Source of the DNA: Bedellia somnulentella
Lineage: Eukaryota; Arthropoda; Insecta; Lepidoptera; Bedelliidae
Assembly (NCBI GenBank): GCA_963576735.1
Contig: OY755197.1
Span: forward strand, 5,406,501-5,470,500
DNA: 64,000 bases
Reading direction: 5' to 3'
Shown here: one piece after another, positions 43,943 through 55,226 of the stretch
Layout of the letters: each line of letters opens with the position of its first letter
Numbering within the stretch: the first letter of the stretch is position 1
Notes under the pieces: generated by a model
Told to the model about the DNA's origin: nothing
Seen by the model: only the letters and a program-made list of their open reading frames with translations
Databases searched by the model: none
Translations under genes and position numbers: made by a program

Positions 43943-44110
43943 CTGTTCTAAGCCAACAATACACAGCAGTGTTGGCTTAGAACAGCTTTTATCTTTTTCT
44001 TTCTGTTGGTTAGGTGATGTGACCCATTAGCTTCTTAAAGTGGCAATTGTATTTTTTATTCTGAAACTCTGCCCACACTTTTTTGGAATGCATCGTCCTG
44101 AGTCTTGTAT
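43943..44110 (+). mobile_element. Head-to-head S1 pair
   Basis: CTGTTCTAAGCCAACA (43943-43958) and its exact reverse complement (43970-43985) are two S1 heads facing each other across 11 nt. The plus-oriented S1 continues, decayed, to about 44110 (CTTTTATCTTTTTCTTTCTG, GTGATGTGACCCAT, TCTGAAACTCTGCCCACAC). Confidence 0.7.
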
Positions 44111-44321
44111 GCTTGTGAGACTGTAACTAATTCTCTTAAGTGCACAATATTATTTATATAATTGTGCAGAAGTATGTACAGATTCTAACAATCATTAAAG
44201 TAGTTTGTACTTTTAGTTTTTGTTTTCTGTGTACAATTAGCATAACAAAACAATGTTAGACAAACTTGTTACTTTAGATGCATCTAACTGCCTAAATTGT
44301 TTTGGGATGCATGGTACATAC

Positions 44322-44375
44322 ATACATACATATACTCACGCCATTAGTTAACATCGGGGTAGGCAGAGACTACAA
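44322..44375 (-). mobile_element. RTE-L LINE, very short 3' end
   Basis: CATA repeats, ACTCACGCCATTAGTTAACA, TCGGGGTAGGCAGAGACTAC. Confidence 0.75.
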
Positions 44376-44429
44376 CAGTTTTACAATGAATGAGTTTTAG
44401 CAAAGCATTACTTGTTTTCCTCGTTTTTA

Positions 44430-44572
44430 CATACATAACATAAACGTTCACGCCGTTTATCCCCGAAGGGGTTGGCAGAGGTACCAATACTTCAGAACTC
44501 ACATGGCAGCGCCATCTAGTGTCCAGAGAAGGTACCCACGTTTTGCTTAGACAGTGTACTCACGTGATAGGG
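44430..44572 (-). mobile_element. S2 SINE, subfamily 2, truncated
   Basis: ACGTTCACGCCGTTTATCCC, GGCAGCGCCATCTAGTGTCC, AGAGAAGGTACCCACGTTTT, GTGTACTCACGTGATAGGGG. Confidence 0.88.
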
Positions 44573-45042
44573 GAATAAATTAATCAATCACATACTCTTT
44601 TGACTTAAAATTGCGGATGAATTTATACTATTTATGAAACTCTGGCAAACCGTCCTTCATGGGGAACTTTCAAGATATTACACTTATGTGCTTGCTGTAT
44701 ACTCTTTCCTTTACCTTTCTTTTTGAGACTTAGAGTGTTTTGAGGTTCCACTTTGAAACCTTTTACGACCGTTCAAAAAGCAATACCCCTCGCCGTTTAT
44801 TACTTCGCACCTTTCTACAGTGAGTCATATTAAATCTCATTTTAATATTTAACCGAACATGGTTATTGCCGATATTAATCTTGCATACAGGCCAGACAGC
44901 CTTAAACTGACTACCCCCAGTGGCAAAGACTTTGCATCTACATTAGATGGTTTTGTTCGAGAATTTAGTCTTGAAATTTCAGTTTTTTAAACACCAGATA
45001 ACTCTTTCTTGCGTGGAAATATATTTTTAAGAGCTTATTATT

Positions 45043-45175
45043 GTCAGCTCAGAATAGCACTTACCTATTTCTTCCTGTGGGTTTCGCACGATGTGACAAA
45101 GGGTATTGACACATCACTAACCATGCTTTATATTTCAATCTGTCTCCCACTCAATATACAAAAGTGCATCCTACA
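45043..45175 (+). mobile_element. S1 element, diverged
   Basis: TTGTCAGCTCAGAATAGCAC, TTCTTCCTGTGGGTTTCGCA, AAAGGGTATTGACACATCAC, TCCCACTCAATATACAAAAG. Confidence 0.65.
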
Positions 45176-45834
45176 TGCGTAACTGTCACGTGATAAAATA
45201 TTGGCGAAAATGATCTCCTTATATCACATGAACCTCTTCAAACATATAAAACGTAAAACAGTGTTCGATCTCATCTTACCATGAATATTTAATCGCATAT
45301 CCTACCAGCTATTTCTATACAACCCAACGTAATCTTTTCATCAACGCCTATAAATAAGCTGGAGCGCCAGCCCCAGCACTACAATTTCTTCGGACTGCAA
45401 ACTTATAATTGTGTAATTGATTTATAAAGTTACCGCTAGCATCTCTAAGTTGAGCGCAAAACCGCACTGTTTAATGTTGAGCAAAGGACGTGAGCTGTAG
45501 TGTTTAAAAGAGCAATGACGTAAGCGGTTTTCAAAGTTCCCAAGCAAATTGAGTTTGTAAATACTTTGCATGGCGTATTAAGTTAGAGTTGAAGCGTCTT
45601 TGCTACTTGGCCTTTTTCGTTTGTTGTCCGGCGACGTGATCTGGGTTTGGGAAGTAGAATTGCCTTTATGAAGCGCTTGCTGCCTTCGGCTAAATACTGC
45701 CAAGTGCAAATTGCAGCGTATTTATTTGTTTGTTCTTTGGAGTTCAGAAGCATTCGTGTTCTACATTTTATAATGAATTTTTAGGACCTTAGGACTTTCA
45801 CAGTCTTGATATGAAACGTTTTTTATTAAAAAAG
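45176..45834. other. No feature seen
   Basis: Slightly GC-richer than average around 45340-45700, but no exon or repeat recognised. Confidence 0.4.
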
Positions 45835-45965
45835 GGAGTCCGAAATGTGAAGACAAAAAGAACACCTGTTAAATGATTCATGAATGAAGAGGAAACGATA
45901 GAGACAAGTCAGGATTGTACATGGCCACTATTCTCTGCCTAGCGAAATGAGAATGAACAGCCTAT
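45835..45965 (+). mobile_element. RTE-L remnant
   Basis: GGAGTCCGAAATGTGAAGAC, AAGAGGAAACGATAGAGACA, AGTCAGGATTGTACATGGCC, TTCTCTGCCTAGCG follow the LINE C-terminal order. Confidence 0.5.
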
Positions 45966-46314
45966 AAATTTATTTACCTTTAATGATTTTTTTATAACCT
46001 ATTGTTTACTGATAACCTGGCCAGTATCCCAAGAGTTCATGCAAGCATAATTAAATTACCAATATGTATCAAAATATAAAGGGCTATCTTTTTTGGTACT
46101 CGCACTGAGGTTTAGATTGGTAGCCCCGGTTTGTTAGATTATAAATTCGGGTCCAAAACAACAGTCTATCAACGGCCGCATATCGGCTACTGTTGAATAT
46201 TTATTACGCGGCCTAAAAAAATATATTTGGAATGGATCAATTTGGTTGATATTGAGTTGGTGAGTATCAACATTGTTGAGAGTTATGGTTTTGTAAAACA
46301 CTAGGAATTTACAC

Positions 46315-46458
46315 ACATACATATACTCAAGCCGTTAGTTCCCATTGGGGCAGGCAGAGACTATCGATCGCCACTTTGTACGAATCTGTCAAACCTCTCT
46401 AGCTTCGTTCACATCAATCAATCTTTTCATACACGCTCCTTCACTCTTCGCAATCTTA
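46315..46458 (-). mobile_element. RTE-L LINE 3' fragment
   Basis: CATACATATACTCAAGCCGT, TAGTTCCCATTGGGGCAGGC, CAAACCTCTCTAGCTTCG, CAATCTTTTCATACACGCTC. Confidence 0.82.
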
Positions 46459-46461
46459 TAT

Positions 46462-46552
46462 CCACACAAGTTCCAAAAATGGCTGAGTTTTTTTATTCCT
46501 GAGCTCTCGGAGGGATTTTTAGCCGTGATTTTATGTATTTATGTGTATGTAT
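46462..46552 (+). mobile_element. S1 3' end joined to the LINE in inverted orientation
   Basis: GTTCCAAAAATGGCTGAG, CCTGAGCTCTCGGAGGGATT, TTTAGCCGTGATTTTATGTA. The two shared 3' ends point in opposite directions. Confidence 0.65.
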
Positions 46553-46889
46553 ACTTCTTTAAAACATGCACATTTTTGCACACAGCATTGGCACGTAAGT
46601 TTGATAGTAACAAACGCACTCTCAATTAAGGAATACCAGGGCGAATGTAAAAGGTGGGGAATCGATTGAAAACATTTTCCGAAGCAGCCATTAGCGAAGG
46701 TGCAGTGTTATTTACTGCGCCAATTTGTCTCTGTTAAGTATTTGAACAACCTGCGGATATCTACACCTATTTTAAACCTGCTTCCAACTGTACGGTGAAT
46801 TACTCCTCTGTTTGTGTCGGTTGTTAATGCGCTTTTGCTCGGGTTTTATTTTTAAAAGAGTATTCAATTTATGGCTTCGTGGGTGGTGG

Positions 46890-47191
46890 TGACCTTCACC
46901 TTAAAAATGTCTTGTGCGACTATGGATTGCCAGCGCCTTAAAATCCTACCTATATCTGTGGGCCTAGTTAGGCAAAGTCCTTACCAACTGGACTTAAGCT
47001 CCAAAGACTTTTTGTCTGTAATGAATAGGCATTGAAACCTTTGAAGTTCACCTTCACTTTAAAACTATATTTATGTGACTTGCTATGGACTGCCAGCGCT
47101 TTTAAGTCTTACCTACATCTCTGGGGTGGTAGAAGTCTCTGCCTGAAGACTTTACGCAGGCTTTTTGTCTGTATTGAATAGGCTTCGAAAC
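46890..47191 (+). repeat. Tandem duplication, unit about 155-163 bp
   Basis: Unit 1 has TTCACCTTAAAAATG, CTATGGATTGCCAGCGCC, CCTACCTATATCTGTGGG, GACTTTTTGTCTGTAATGAA. Unit 2 repeats these as TTCACTTTAAAACTA, CTATGGACTGCCAGCGCT, CTTACCTACATCTCTGGG, GGCTTTTTGTCTGTATTGAA. Not otherwise identified. Confidence 0.7.
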
Positions 47192-48647
47192 CAATTATCA
47201 GATTTTAATTTTATTTTTCATGAAAAGAAACCTTAGGTTTCAGCAGTGATTAATGAAATGTTTGAAATTTTAAAAATAACACTAGCCACTCGTGCTAAAC
47301 TTGAGATCCGCTATAGTATAATGATAAAGTGGTGAACCTATTTGGGTTATGTGGATTCATGGTGCCATCACTACCTGTAGGCAGTGCACCTGCGCGTTGC
47401 AATTTTCGGGGAAAATAATTCCGTTTTGTGATTTTTTTTAATTTTCTATATAATTGACATCTACGTCCCAGAAATGACATGAATTTATTCACATATTGCG
47501 GAATAGTGGTAGGTTTTATTTTAATTGAAATTAACTATTCTCACTACTAATAAAACATGTTTGCTGAACTAAATGTCTTTTGAATGTTGAATTATCTCTT
47601 CAAACTTAAACTAACATTCATTCAAGTCAGTCGCCGTTGGTATAAGTTAATTGGTATTGTTTTGAGTGTAATTGCTGGAATCTCAGATGATATGCTAATG
47701 TGAATATCAGAATAAAGCTTGAGGTACCCTTAAAATAGTTACAATTATTTGGTTTTAATACTAAATTAACTTATTTCTTCAATATAATGTTTAATTAATA
47801 TTAGTTGATTCAATGAACTATGAAACCCTGAAAGCATCTATGTTTATCATCCTTAGCTTATTATTTTCCTTATTTAAATAGTGGCCCTTTTTAAGCTTTT
47901 TGCCAATTAATAATAATGTCGACTAATAATAATAATTTAAAATTGATCATAGATTTGAAATAACAATGTGGAAGAGAGTTTCAGTTACATAAATATCACA
48001 CATTTTTCTTACAAATCAATGATTTTTCAAATATATTTTTTCATTTATTTTTCTCATAATAACAAAAAAACGTTTCAAATTTGCGTCTCTTTTTTTGAAC
48101 ACAAAAAGTTAAGCGCATCGCCAAAATAGCTGCAGTTTAAAACTCGCAGCGAAACTAGACGGCCACTTTCATTATGCATACACTCGTTCATTGCAATGCA
48201 ATTAAGCCACCATCGGCTTAAATAAAGATAGGATTCTAATGGCCAAGTCATGTTGCAATGCAGATCATAGTTTTAGAAATACCCACTGTTTTGCAATTCA
48301 AATGTTTCGCATACAAAAGGTTCTGTTTAGACAAATTGAGAATTCAATACATACGACGATAAATATTCACGGGAATTGGTTAGTGAGACGTTTAAACGAA
48401 GGATTTGCTTTGAATGTGGAATATAGTTGGCTTCTGATAAGTTAGTTCTATCCTTGGTGCATGCTAGGTAGAGACTTTGAACTTAGTAAGCTGGGAAGAG
48501 TAATATTAATTATATACCTCTGGCTGATATTAAATTTTAATTAATTTATGTTAAAAATAATCTTTACTCTTTTTAAGATGCTAGCAGTTTGTCGGTGATA
48601 TAACTTAGTAATTCACACACTATCATAAACAAGGTTATTTTTTGCAT
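47192..48647. other. AT-rich, no feature seen
   Basis: Nearly 1.5 kb without a recognised repeat or exon; a 68-codon frame at 48239 lacks any domain. Confidence 0.5.
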
Positions 48648-48658
48648 GTTGACTTATA

Positions 48659-48911
48659 AACATAACATAACATACATAAACGTTCACGCCGAATATCCCC
48701 GAAGGGGTTGGCAGAGGTACTAATACTCCTGAACATCACGTGACTTTGTCACCTGGTGTTCAGAGTACCCACGTTTTGCATAGACAGTGTACTCACGTGA
48801 TAGGGGGCAGGCCTATCGCCGTTTTGTACGAATACACTGTCACATGACTAAGTGCAACTCAGCCATGTGGGTTTCCTCACGATGTTTTCCCTCACCGTTA
48901 CCATACTCACC
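48659..48911 (-). mobile_element. S2 SINE, 5'-truncated, with target duplication
   Basis: AACAT repeats, complete body to CCTCACCGTTA, then about 11 nt of filler. Target duplication GTTGACTTATA at 48648-48658 and 48912-48922. Confidence 0.93.
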
Positions 48912-48960
48912 GTTGACTTATACTTAACATTATTACTTGTATTTCTCAAAGTATATAAGT

Positions 48961-49055
48961 AGTATTGGGGCTTGAAGTAATTCATTCTTTATTTTACCAT
49001 CTTTTCCCTTTTCGAATGGCTGAAGAGTTTCTTATTTTAAAGCCGCGAGTGTATT
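48961..49055 (+). mobile_element. S1 fragment
   Basis: AGTATTGGGGCTTGAAGTAA, TTTATTTTACCATCTTTTCC, TGGCTGAAGAGTTTC, AAAGCCGCGAGTGTAT. Confidence 0.65.
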
Positions 49056-49466
49056 GCATCTAAGTATGCAAAATTACGTTTTTTTCCATATTTTTTTATT
49101 TCGATGACAATATTATAAATAGCTCAATTATTTTTGACTACAACACATACAAATAACGAAGCCATATCCTGTCTCATAAAAACCCGGTCCATATTTTACC
49201 GTCGTCTCCACAAAACAGTCAATTTGCAATTTAACACAACATTCAAAAGGATTAAGGAGCGGTGAAGTTGCTTTTTCGAGTATTCAGCAAATAGAACCAG
49301 AGTCGCTAGGACTCGATGCAAATGAGTTAACGGTCGTGTTGAATGTCTGATTAGGTTGGTCTATTTCTGTTGGGACAACGTCGATTCCTATATTGTGGAA
49401 TGCATTGGTCTGTCATTTTGTCTGTCTGCTATCTGTAACAACTTGATAGGAAATCACAACCACAAC

Positions 49467-49797
49467 AACCGTGATAGCTCAGTGGGTAGATCAGCGCTTA
49501 TTGTGAAGACGATGGGGTTCAAATCCCGGCTTGGGCCTACTCCAATGTGCCTTTTCTAAACTCATATGTGTGAGTGAAAACACCGTGAGGAAACCTAAGG
49601 AGGGCTAAGTTGTACTTGGTCATGTGACAGTGTATTCGTACAAAACGGCAAAAGGTCTGCCCCTATCACGTGAGTACACTGTCTAAGCAAAACGCGGGTA
49701 ATCTGAACACACCGGGTGACAATGTCAAGTGATGTTCAGAATTGTTAGTACCTCTGCCAACCCTTTCGGGGATATACGGTGTGCACATTTAAGTGAA
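49467..49797 (+). mobile_element. S2 SINE with well preserved tRNA head
   Basis: ACCGTGATAGCTCAGTGGGT (A box TAGCTCAGTGGG exact), GGGGTTCAAATCCCGG (B box), GGGCCTACTCCAATGTGCCT, body with CACGTGA, 3' end TTTCGGGGATATACGG. Diverged elsewhere, so older than the copies near 35 kb. Confidence 0.88.
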
Positions 49798-50138
49798 TTC
49801 AATAGGTTTATGTCTAAACTTTAGTGTTGATCTCAAAAGTTCTTAAGCACTACACATTTTTATTTAGAATTGATTTTTGTCTCAGATAATAATATCCTGT
49901 TTATCCCAATACGATTATTTTTAAATACCTTGTTTCATAACCTTTATTGATGTTGGATACCGGAAATCACTAGTTCGTTGATTTCAAGTTTCAAAATTGT
50001 TTTCCGGGTGTGTTGACATATATTATATTATTTTGGTGGCTCGTAAAACACATTTAAATTTGTATACCATAAGGTCAACTGGCGCATACTATCAACTTTC
50101 TGCTAACTTTTAAGCGAAATCTGGTATCCATTTATACA

Positions 50139-50275
50139 TACACACATACTCACGCCTTTTTGTTCTTCGTTTACATTCTTCATTACATCTAATTTAGAAA
50201 ATTTTAAATTTCTTTCTCATATTTCGAGCACTTGTCCTTTTGAGCACATCCTCTATTAACTAAATCACCTCTGCC
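50139..50275 (-). mobile_element. RTE-L remnant
   Basis: CATACACACATACTCACGCC, CATATTTCGAGCACTTGTCC, TTTTGAGCACATCCTCTATT. Confidence 0.55.
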
Positions 50276-50284
50276 GTCATCTCC

Positions 50285-50465
50285 TGATCACGTCGGCCCA
50301 TATATGACCTCACCGTAGGGCTCTGGCCTACCCTGAAGTGGGTTATTTGGTCATAGCCTACTACACTGAACTAATAAGGGTTGGCAGACTAACGAATACT
50401 TACGAAGAAAAAACTGACGACTTAAAGTGCTCTCGGAAGCACGGAATCATCTGAAATTTTCAAAT
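50285..50465 (+). repeat. R8 repeat, copy 2
   Basis: CATATATGACCTCACCGTAG, GGCTCTGGCCTACCC, AAGGGTTGGCAGACTAACGA align with 17810-17945. Confidence 0.5.
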
Positions 50466-50528
50466 AATCAGTTGGTTCAACCCTGCAATATCCTATCAAA
50501 CTAGATTAAATATTATAAATTGAATTTG

Positions 50529-50776
50529 CCGTGTAGTGTCGGTTTAGAATAGCACTACCCCATTTCTTCCGGTGGGTGTACGTAAGAGGCGACTAACGGT
50601 ATGGGGCTATTAAAGGATTTTTGGGCGATGCGGTTACAGACCCATCACCAACAACCTTTATTTTTACTATCTTTTCCCCACTCAAATTTCCAAAAATGGC
50701 GGAGGAATTTCTAATTCTTTAGCTCTGACTACCCCTTCCTGGGATTTATAGCTGTGAGTATATGTATGTGTGTATG
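50529..50776 (+). mobile_element. S1 element, full length
   Basis: CCGTGTAGTGTCGGTTTAGA to TATAGCTGTGAGTATATG and TATG repeats. Target duplication TAAATTGAATTTG (13 bp) at 50516-50528 and 50777-50789. Confidence 0.93.
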
Positions 50777-50940
50777 TAAATTGAATTTGTAAGTACCCTC
50801 TGGGAAACGATCCCAAGAACTCATTATTGTGAGCCGATTGTTCTACTGCCTACCACGGAGATATTTTGCTAGACATTTATATCTAATCCATGAAAAATAT
50901 TGAACTCCTGATACAAAGTAAGTACGTAACTTAACCCATA

Positions 50941-51144
50941 ATGTCGTCAATGTCCAAGCGGAATGACGTTAGAAAGCTAGTCGACTTGCGGCCAGTGTCT
51001 TTGAGACTTTACATAAATTTAGCTGTCGTTACTTTGTGCCTCGATCGGCTCATAGCTATTTGCATGCCTTTAAACTCTACAAATACAATCGGAATTCTTA
51101 GGTTTCTCCGTGAAATACTAGCGGGATGTTTGCTTGGTTTCTGA
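50941..51144 (+). CDS. Unidentified 67-codon open frame
   Basis: Hydrophobic stretch LYINLAVVTLCLDRLIAICM followed by PL resembles the end of helix 3 and the DRY region of rhodopsin-like receptors, but nothing else supports a receptor exon: no strong splice sites and no further helices nearby. Probably coincidental. Confidence 0.12.
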   Translation: MSSMSKRNDVRKLVDLRPVSLRLYINLAVVTLCLDRLIAICMPLNSTNTIGILRFLREILAGCLLGF

Positions 51145-51164
51145 TATTTTGATGAGACTTCGTT

Positions 51165-51330
51165 CACGGCTGTATTGCTAGAAAGGGTGGGAATTTGGAA
51201 GTGATATTTTTCTGGAAGCTGGAAGATGAAAAGGTGTTGCAGTAAGGGTTTAGAGTTAAATCTCCTATCAAACTTATAAAATGAGTAGAGATGGCGTAGT
51301 GCTATTTTAACCGAACATTCATGAAGCTAC
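51165..51330 (-). mobile_element. S1 remnant
   Basis: TCACGGCTGTATTGCTAGAA, AGTAGAGATGGCGTAGTGCT, ATTTTAACCGAACATTC at the two ends. Confidence 0.45.
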
Positions 51331-52339
51331 GGCTAGTTTCATATTGTTTATTCTGATTTTATGTGACACTTTTAACTGTCGTTGTGTTTAATAATTTAAT
51401 GGCATTAGTCATATCATATACTTACGCATACTTAATGTACATTTACTCACGCTGTCTGTTCTGTTTACGTTAGACAATTTATCGATCTCCATTCCGAGGT
51501 AAAAATAATAAAATTAGTTTGTCCGGATCGTACAGGCGTATCGTACATTAATGGCTTCAGTATTAATAAGTAAAGTATGGATTTCTCTCCATTGCATAAC
51601 TTGTTGTTTCGTTCACCATCATCAGCTCTCTTTGAGACATTTTGTTTTTGATCCAAACAAATATTAATATTATTAAAAAGTTTTGAAACAGCCGATTAGT
51701 GAGTTTTTACGGATTTGTGTTTTGTATAATGTGCGAGCAACACAGACATATTTCAATGTTTGCTGGTACATTAAAATGTGTAACCATTTAATTGTTACAA
51801 TCATTGATTTTATTTCAAATGACAGCCATATAATTCCTAAAATTGGGAGATGCAATGCGGCATATGGTGCATTCTTACTTGTATCTCTGTACAAAAAAAG
51901 ATAGCTTCTTGTGATGCCAAAAATTAAATACACATGGCCCTAAACTACCCAAAAAAAAGATTTTAAACCACGCAGGTAGAAATCCGAACAAAGATAATGA
52001 ACCGTTTGGACCCCTCAATTCCATTTACGGTTTTAGGGCTTTCATTTTAGACCCCACTTTCGCCTGCACCTTTAAAATGCGTTCCATTTCTCCGTTCCAT
52101 CTTTAAAATTTCCGTGTTTTAACACTAATTTCTTCATTGCAAAACTTTAATAGTTCTGTATTTAAATTCAATTAGTGTTTATTTATTTTTTGTTTTAATG
52201 GCTTGTTGGCACAAGATAGGATGAAGCTCGTTTATTTTTATTTGCGTTTCGATCGAAATATGCTTTTTTTATTGCCGCGTAAACTGGAACGGTGGTTGTA
52301 GTTATTCGAGCTTTGTAGGTTAGGTTAGTTTTCGTACAC
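51331..52339. other. No feature seen
   Basis: AT-rich. 51430-51480 (TTTACTCACGCTGTCTGTTC, TTTATCGATCTCC) could be a heavily decayed RTE-L end. Confidence 0.4.
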
Positions 52340-52434
52340 CCAGTGGGATGTTGCGCGCGCGTCGTTTTTATATAATTTAATGTGTTTTGTGTGTGTTTCT
52401 GTGATTTTGTGAATTGAAAGTGATGTGTTTTAAG
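52340..52434 (+). other. Candidate 5' UTR exon
   Basis: After a CpG-rich patch (GTTGCGCGCGCGTCG) comes a TG-rich segment typical of insect 5' leaders, ending GTTTTAAG followed by GTAATA, an acceptable donor. It lies 2.8 kb upstream of the coding exon at 55227, on the same strand. The start is a guess (CCCAGTGG near 52340 as an initiator). Purely inferential. Confidence 0.25.
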
Positions 52435-52904
52435 GTAATACATATATAGTTATTGGTATTCTTTGTGAAACTGCGTTAAGACAGCTAAATCTTTATAATA
52501 TAGAGTTGCTGTCATGTTATTTACTTTGAGAGGATATTGCCTTCGGTGCGGTGTATGATTGATGTAGGCGCAAGGTGAAGATGCATTTAATGATATCGTC
52601 AAATATCGTCATCCGAGAGTCACTTTTACATCATGCATGATATTAACATATTTTAAATATACTGAGTTTCTATCGAATACTGAGTAATATTAATTTGATC
52701 CACTGCTGGTTTATTCTGTTTTCTAGACTGTTTTTTAGACTATACCTGTTATGTTGTTTATTCAACTTCTTCTGATGAGAATGTATAATGTCCACTTACC
52801 TAGTGTGCTGTACTTAAAATTAAAAGGTTGGATCAGACTTATGTTAGAACAAACGTTTCGACTGATGTATATAGATGATCAGGTCTTATCATTGATATTC
52901 ATAC

Positions 52905-53105
52905 ATTCCTACATATAGTCACGGCTACAAATTGGAGTCACGACATATGTAGGTTGAGTGAGAAAAAGATTGTAAAATAAAGGATGGCTGGTGCAGGGTC
53001 TTCATGCACATCGCCCAAAAATACTTAAAAAGTCCCAATACACTAAGTTGCCCCTTAGTAAACCCAGAAGAAGAAAAGGTTATTGCTATTCTAAGACGAC
53101 AATAC
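52905..53105 (-). mobile_element. S1 element
   Basis: ACATATAGTCACGGCTACAA, GTTGAGTGAGAAAAAGATTG, CATCGCCCAAAAATACTTAA, GCTATTCTAAGACGACAATA. Confidence 0.8.
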
Positions 53106-53204
53106 TTTCCTTGGCTGTAAACATAAGATTAGTACATTTCCTCACCTGCAGTATAATAAGAAATTAATTTAATATGATTCAAAAATATATAACATAATAA
53201 AATA

Positions 53205-53289
53205 AAACGTTCACGCCGTTTATCCCCGAAGGGGTTGGCAGAGGTACCAATACTCCTGAACTCACATGGCAAGCGCCATCTAGTTTCCA
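53205..53289 (-). mobile_element. S2 SINE, subfamily 2, 3' end only
   Basis: ACGTTCACGCCGTTTATCCC, GGCAAGCGCCATCTAGTTTC, ends where an S1 begins. Confidence 0.82.
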
Positions 53290-53455
53290 ATATATACTCA
53301 CGGCCATAAGTCCCAAAATGGGGTATCCGGAGCTGTAGAGTTAGAAACTCGGCAGCCACACTTGGAAGTTGATAGGGGACAAGATGGTAGAAATAAGGTC
53401 TCGTTGACGATTGGTCTCCAACCGCATCTCCCAAGAACTTTTTAAAAAATAATAT
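53290..53455 (-). mobile_element. S1 fragment directly adjoining S2
   Basis: ATATACTCACGGCCATAAGT, GGGGTATCCGGAGCTGTAGA, GACAAGATGGTAGAAATAAG, GTCTCCAACCGCATCTCCCA; head missing. Confidence 0.8.
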
Positions 53456-54122
53456 GTGTTGAAACATTAAGTAACGTTATGCTACTTATCTGTTATAGTA
53501 TAACTTTTTGTATTTAAAGTTTTTGAAGATGTTTCATCGTTTTTATGGAAACGCAGTGATTTACTTTCTATATAGATATCAACATATGCATTTCGAGTGC
53601 TCTTCACAGCTCTGTACCATCGAGAACACTCGATTTTTACCCAAACTCTTTATCACAATTCATTCATACATAGTACATACTCAAGCTATTAGTTCACTAT
53701 TAGAGAATATCTATTATTCTTATATATTTTTTTCTAAGTATCCATATCACTCAATATTAGGAACTATTATACGCTAAATAAGGATATTATTAAATTATTT
53801 AATAAATTACTTAATAAAATAGTCATATTACTTGTGTTACGTTATTCTTGGAATCTTTACAGTCTTACTGAGAAACAAAACGTAATTTTGTGAGAACGTC
53901 TTTTTATATTAGTATCAAAGAGAATTCTATTAACTCATAATTAGTAGAAAACTCATCAAGAAATATAATTAAGATCTTCAGTGAAATAATACTCTTAGAA
54001 TAATTTACTTTTTATGACGAACTAGTAAAGAAATATCTTTATGCCAATCTACAATATACACGTTATACAAGATACCTTGATTATTCTGGAGCTTCTAGTA
54101 AATATATGATAACATCATAATA
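53456..54122. other. AT-rich, no feature seen
   Basis: A short CATA-like/ACTCAAGC..TTAGTTC.C trace near 53675-53705 may be a lost LINE end; nothing else. Confidence 0.4.
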
Positions 54123-54244
54123 CATAACATAACATAAACGTTCACGCCGTTTATCCCCGAAGGGGTTGGCAGAGGTACCAATACTTCTGAACTTACATGG
54201 CAGCGCCATCTAGTGTCCAGAGAAGGTACCCACGTTTTGCTTAG
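54123..54244 (-). mobile_element. S2 SINE, subfamily 2, 5'-truncated
   Basis: AACAT repeats, ACGTTCACGCCGTTTATCCC, CAGCGCCATCTAGTGTCCAG, TACCCACGTTTTGCTTAGA. Confidence 0.88.
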
Positions 54245-54473
54245 AATAATCTAATAATGATCGTGATATATTTGAGGTACAACATTCATAACTCATCCCA
54301 TAAGATTTATTTTGGTGACAGAAACAATCTAATACAATTTTTAATTATCCAGGTTTGTCACTTGCAATTTGTTTATGTTCATAACATCTCAATGCAAATA
54401 TTACGATTAGTGAGTCACAGAAGGGCAAAAATATTTCAGTATACGTTATAGCTCAAATGTTTGTATGCAGTGT

Positions 54474-54530
54474 AGCTGTGGAGTGCCGGCTTAGAACAGC
54501 ACTACCACGTTTCTTCCCGTGAGTGTAAGA
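54474..54530 (+). mobile_element. S1 head fragment
   Basis: AGCTGTGGAGTGCCGGCTTA, GAACAGCACTACCACGTTTC, TTCCCGTGAGTGTAAG. Confidence 0.65.
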
Positions 54531-54714
54531 AACTGTGTTTAAGAATTATCATTAATCTAAATACTTTGTTAATTTCTAAAGAAACATAAAAAAGTTACTT
54601 TATGTGCCATTGATATCATTCTGTTACTAAGTCTTGACTGATAATTGTTAGTAAATGTTTAAGTAGCATTAAAACTGAATTAGAGCAAGTAATAAAATAA
54701 TACGAGGCATACAC

Positions 54715-54800
54715 TATTTGCCGCCGGGATTCGAACGACCTACTTCTGTTTTGAATGACCGTGCGTGGTGTAGTAGTAAAACTAAGCATCTGTATTTTGC
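54715..54800 (-). repeat. tRNA-like SINE remnant
   Basis: Minus strand: CGTTCGAATCCCGGCGGCAA contains a canonical B box. The plus strand just right reads GTGCGTGGTGTAGTAGT, an A-box-like stretch in the opposite direction, so this is a rearranged remnant, not a tRNA gene. Confidence 0.4.
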
Positions 54801-54879
54801 CTATTTACTTTATTGCGTTTTAGCTTGTGACAATTGGTTTGATAGATATCAAAACAAATCTCTTAGACGTTAGAAAACG

Positions 54880-55085
54880 TGTTGGCTTAGAATAGCACCA
54901 CTTACTCACTATTTGGGTGGGATAGAAGATTATAGAATGTGTGCTTAAGTAGAGAGCCATTCCGATCCATTTTAGTAGATCAGTGCGATGATCACCGTCT
55001 GCAATTCTTCGAGGTATAGATTTTAGTCCTTATTCGGTAATGGGTCTCCAGGTACATAGTCCAATCATCACTTAAAAACCCCAAT
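54880..55085. mobile_element. Two S1 scraps in opposite orientation
   Basis: 54880-54920 reads GTTGGCTTAGAATAGCACCA (head, plus). 55035-55085 reads GTAATGGGTCTCCAGGTACA and CTTAAAAACCCCAATTCC (minus). Confidence 0.5.
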
Positions 55086-55172
55086 TCCTAACTCACGCCA
55101 ATAGTGTCCATTGGTGTAGTAAGAGACTATCGATCGCCACTTAGTACGATCCTAACAAACCTCTAGCTTCTA
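55086..55172 (-). mobile_element. RTE-L LINE 3' fragment
   Basis: CTAACTCACGCCAATAGTGT, CCATTGGTGTAGTAAGAGAC, TATCGATCGCCACTTAGTAC, GATCCTAACAAACCTCTAGC. No CATA tail. Confidence 0.75.
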
Positions 55173-55226
55173 GTGAGAATGAAATATACTTCGAAATCTT
55201 AACCAATTTCTTTTCTCTCTTTCCAG

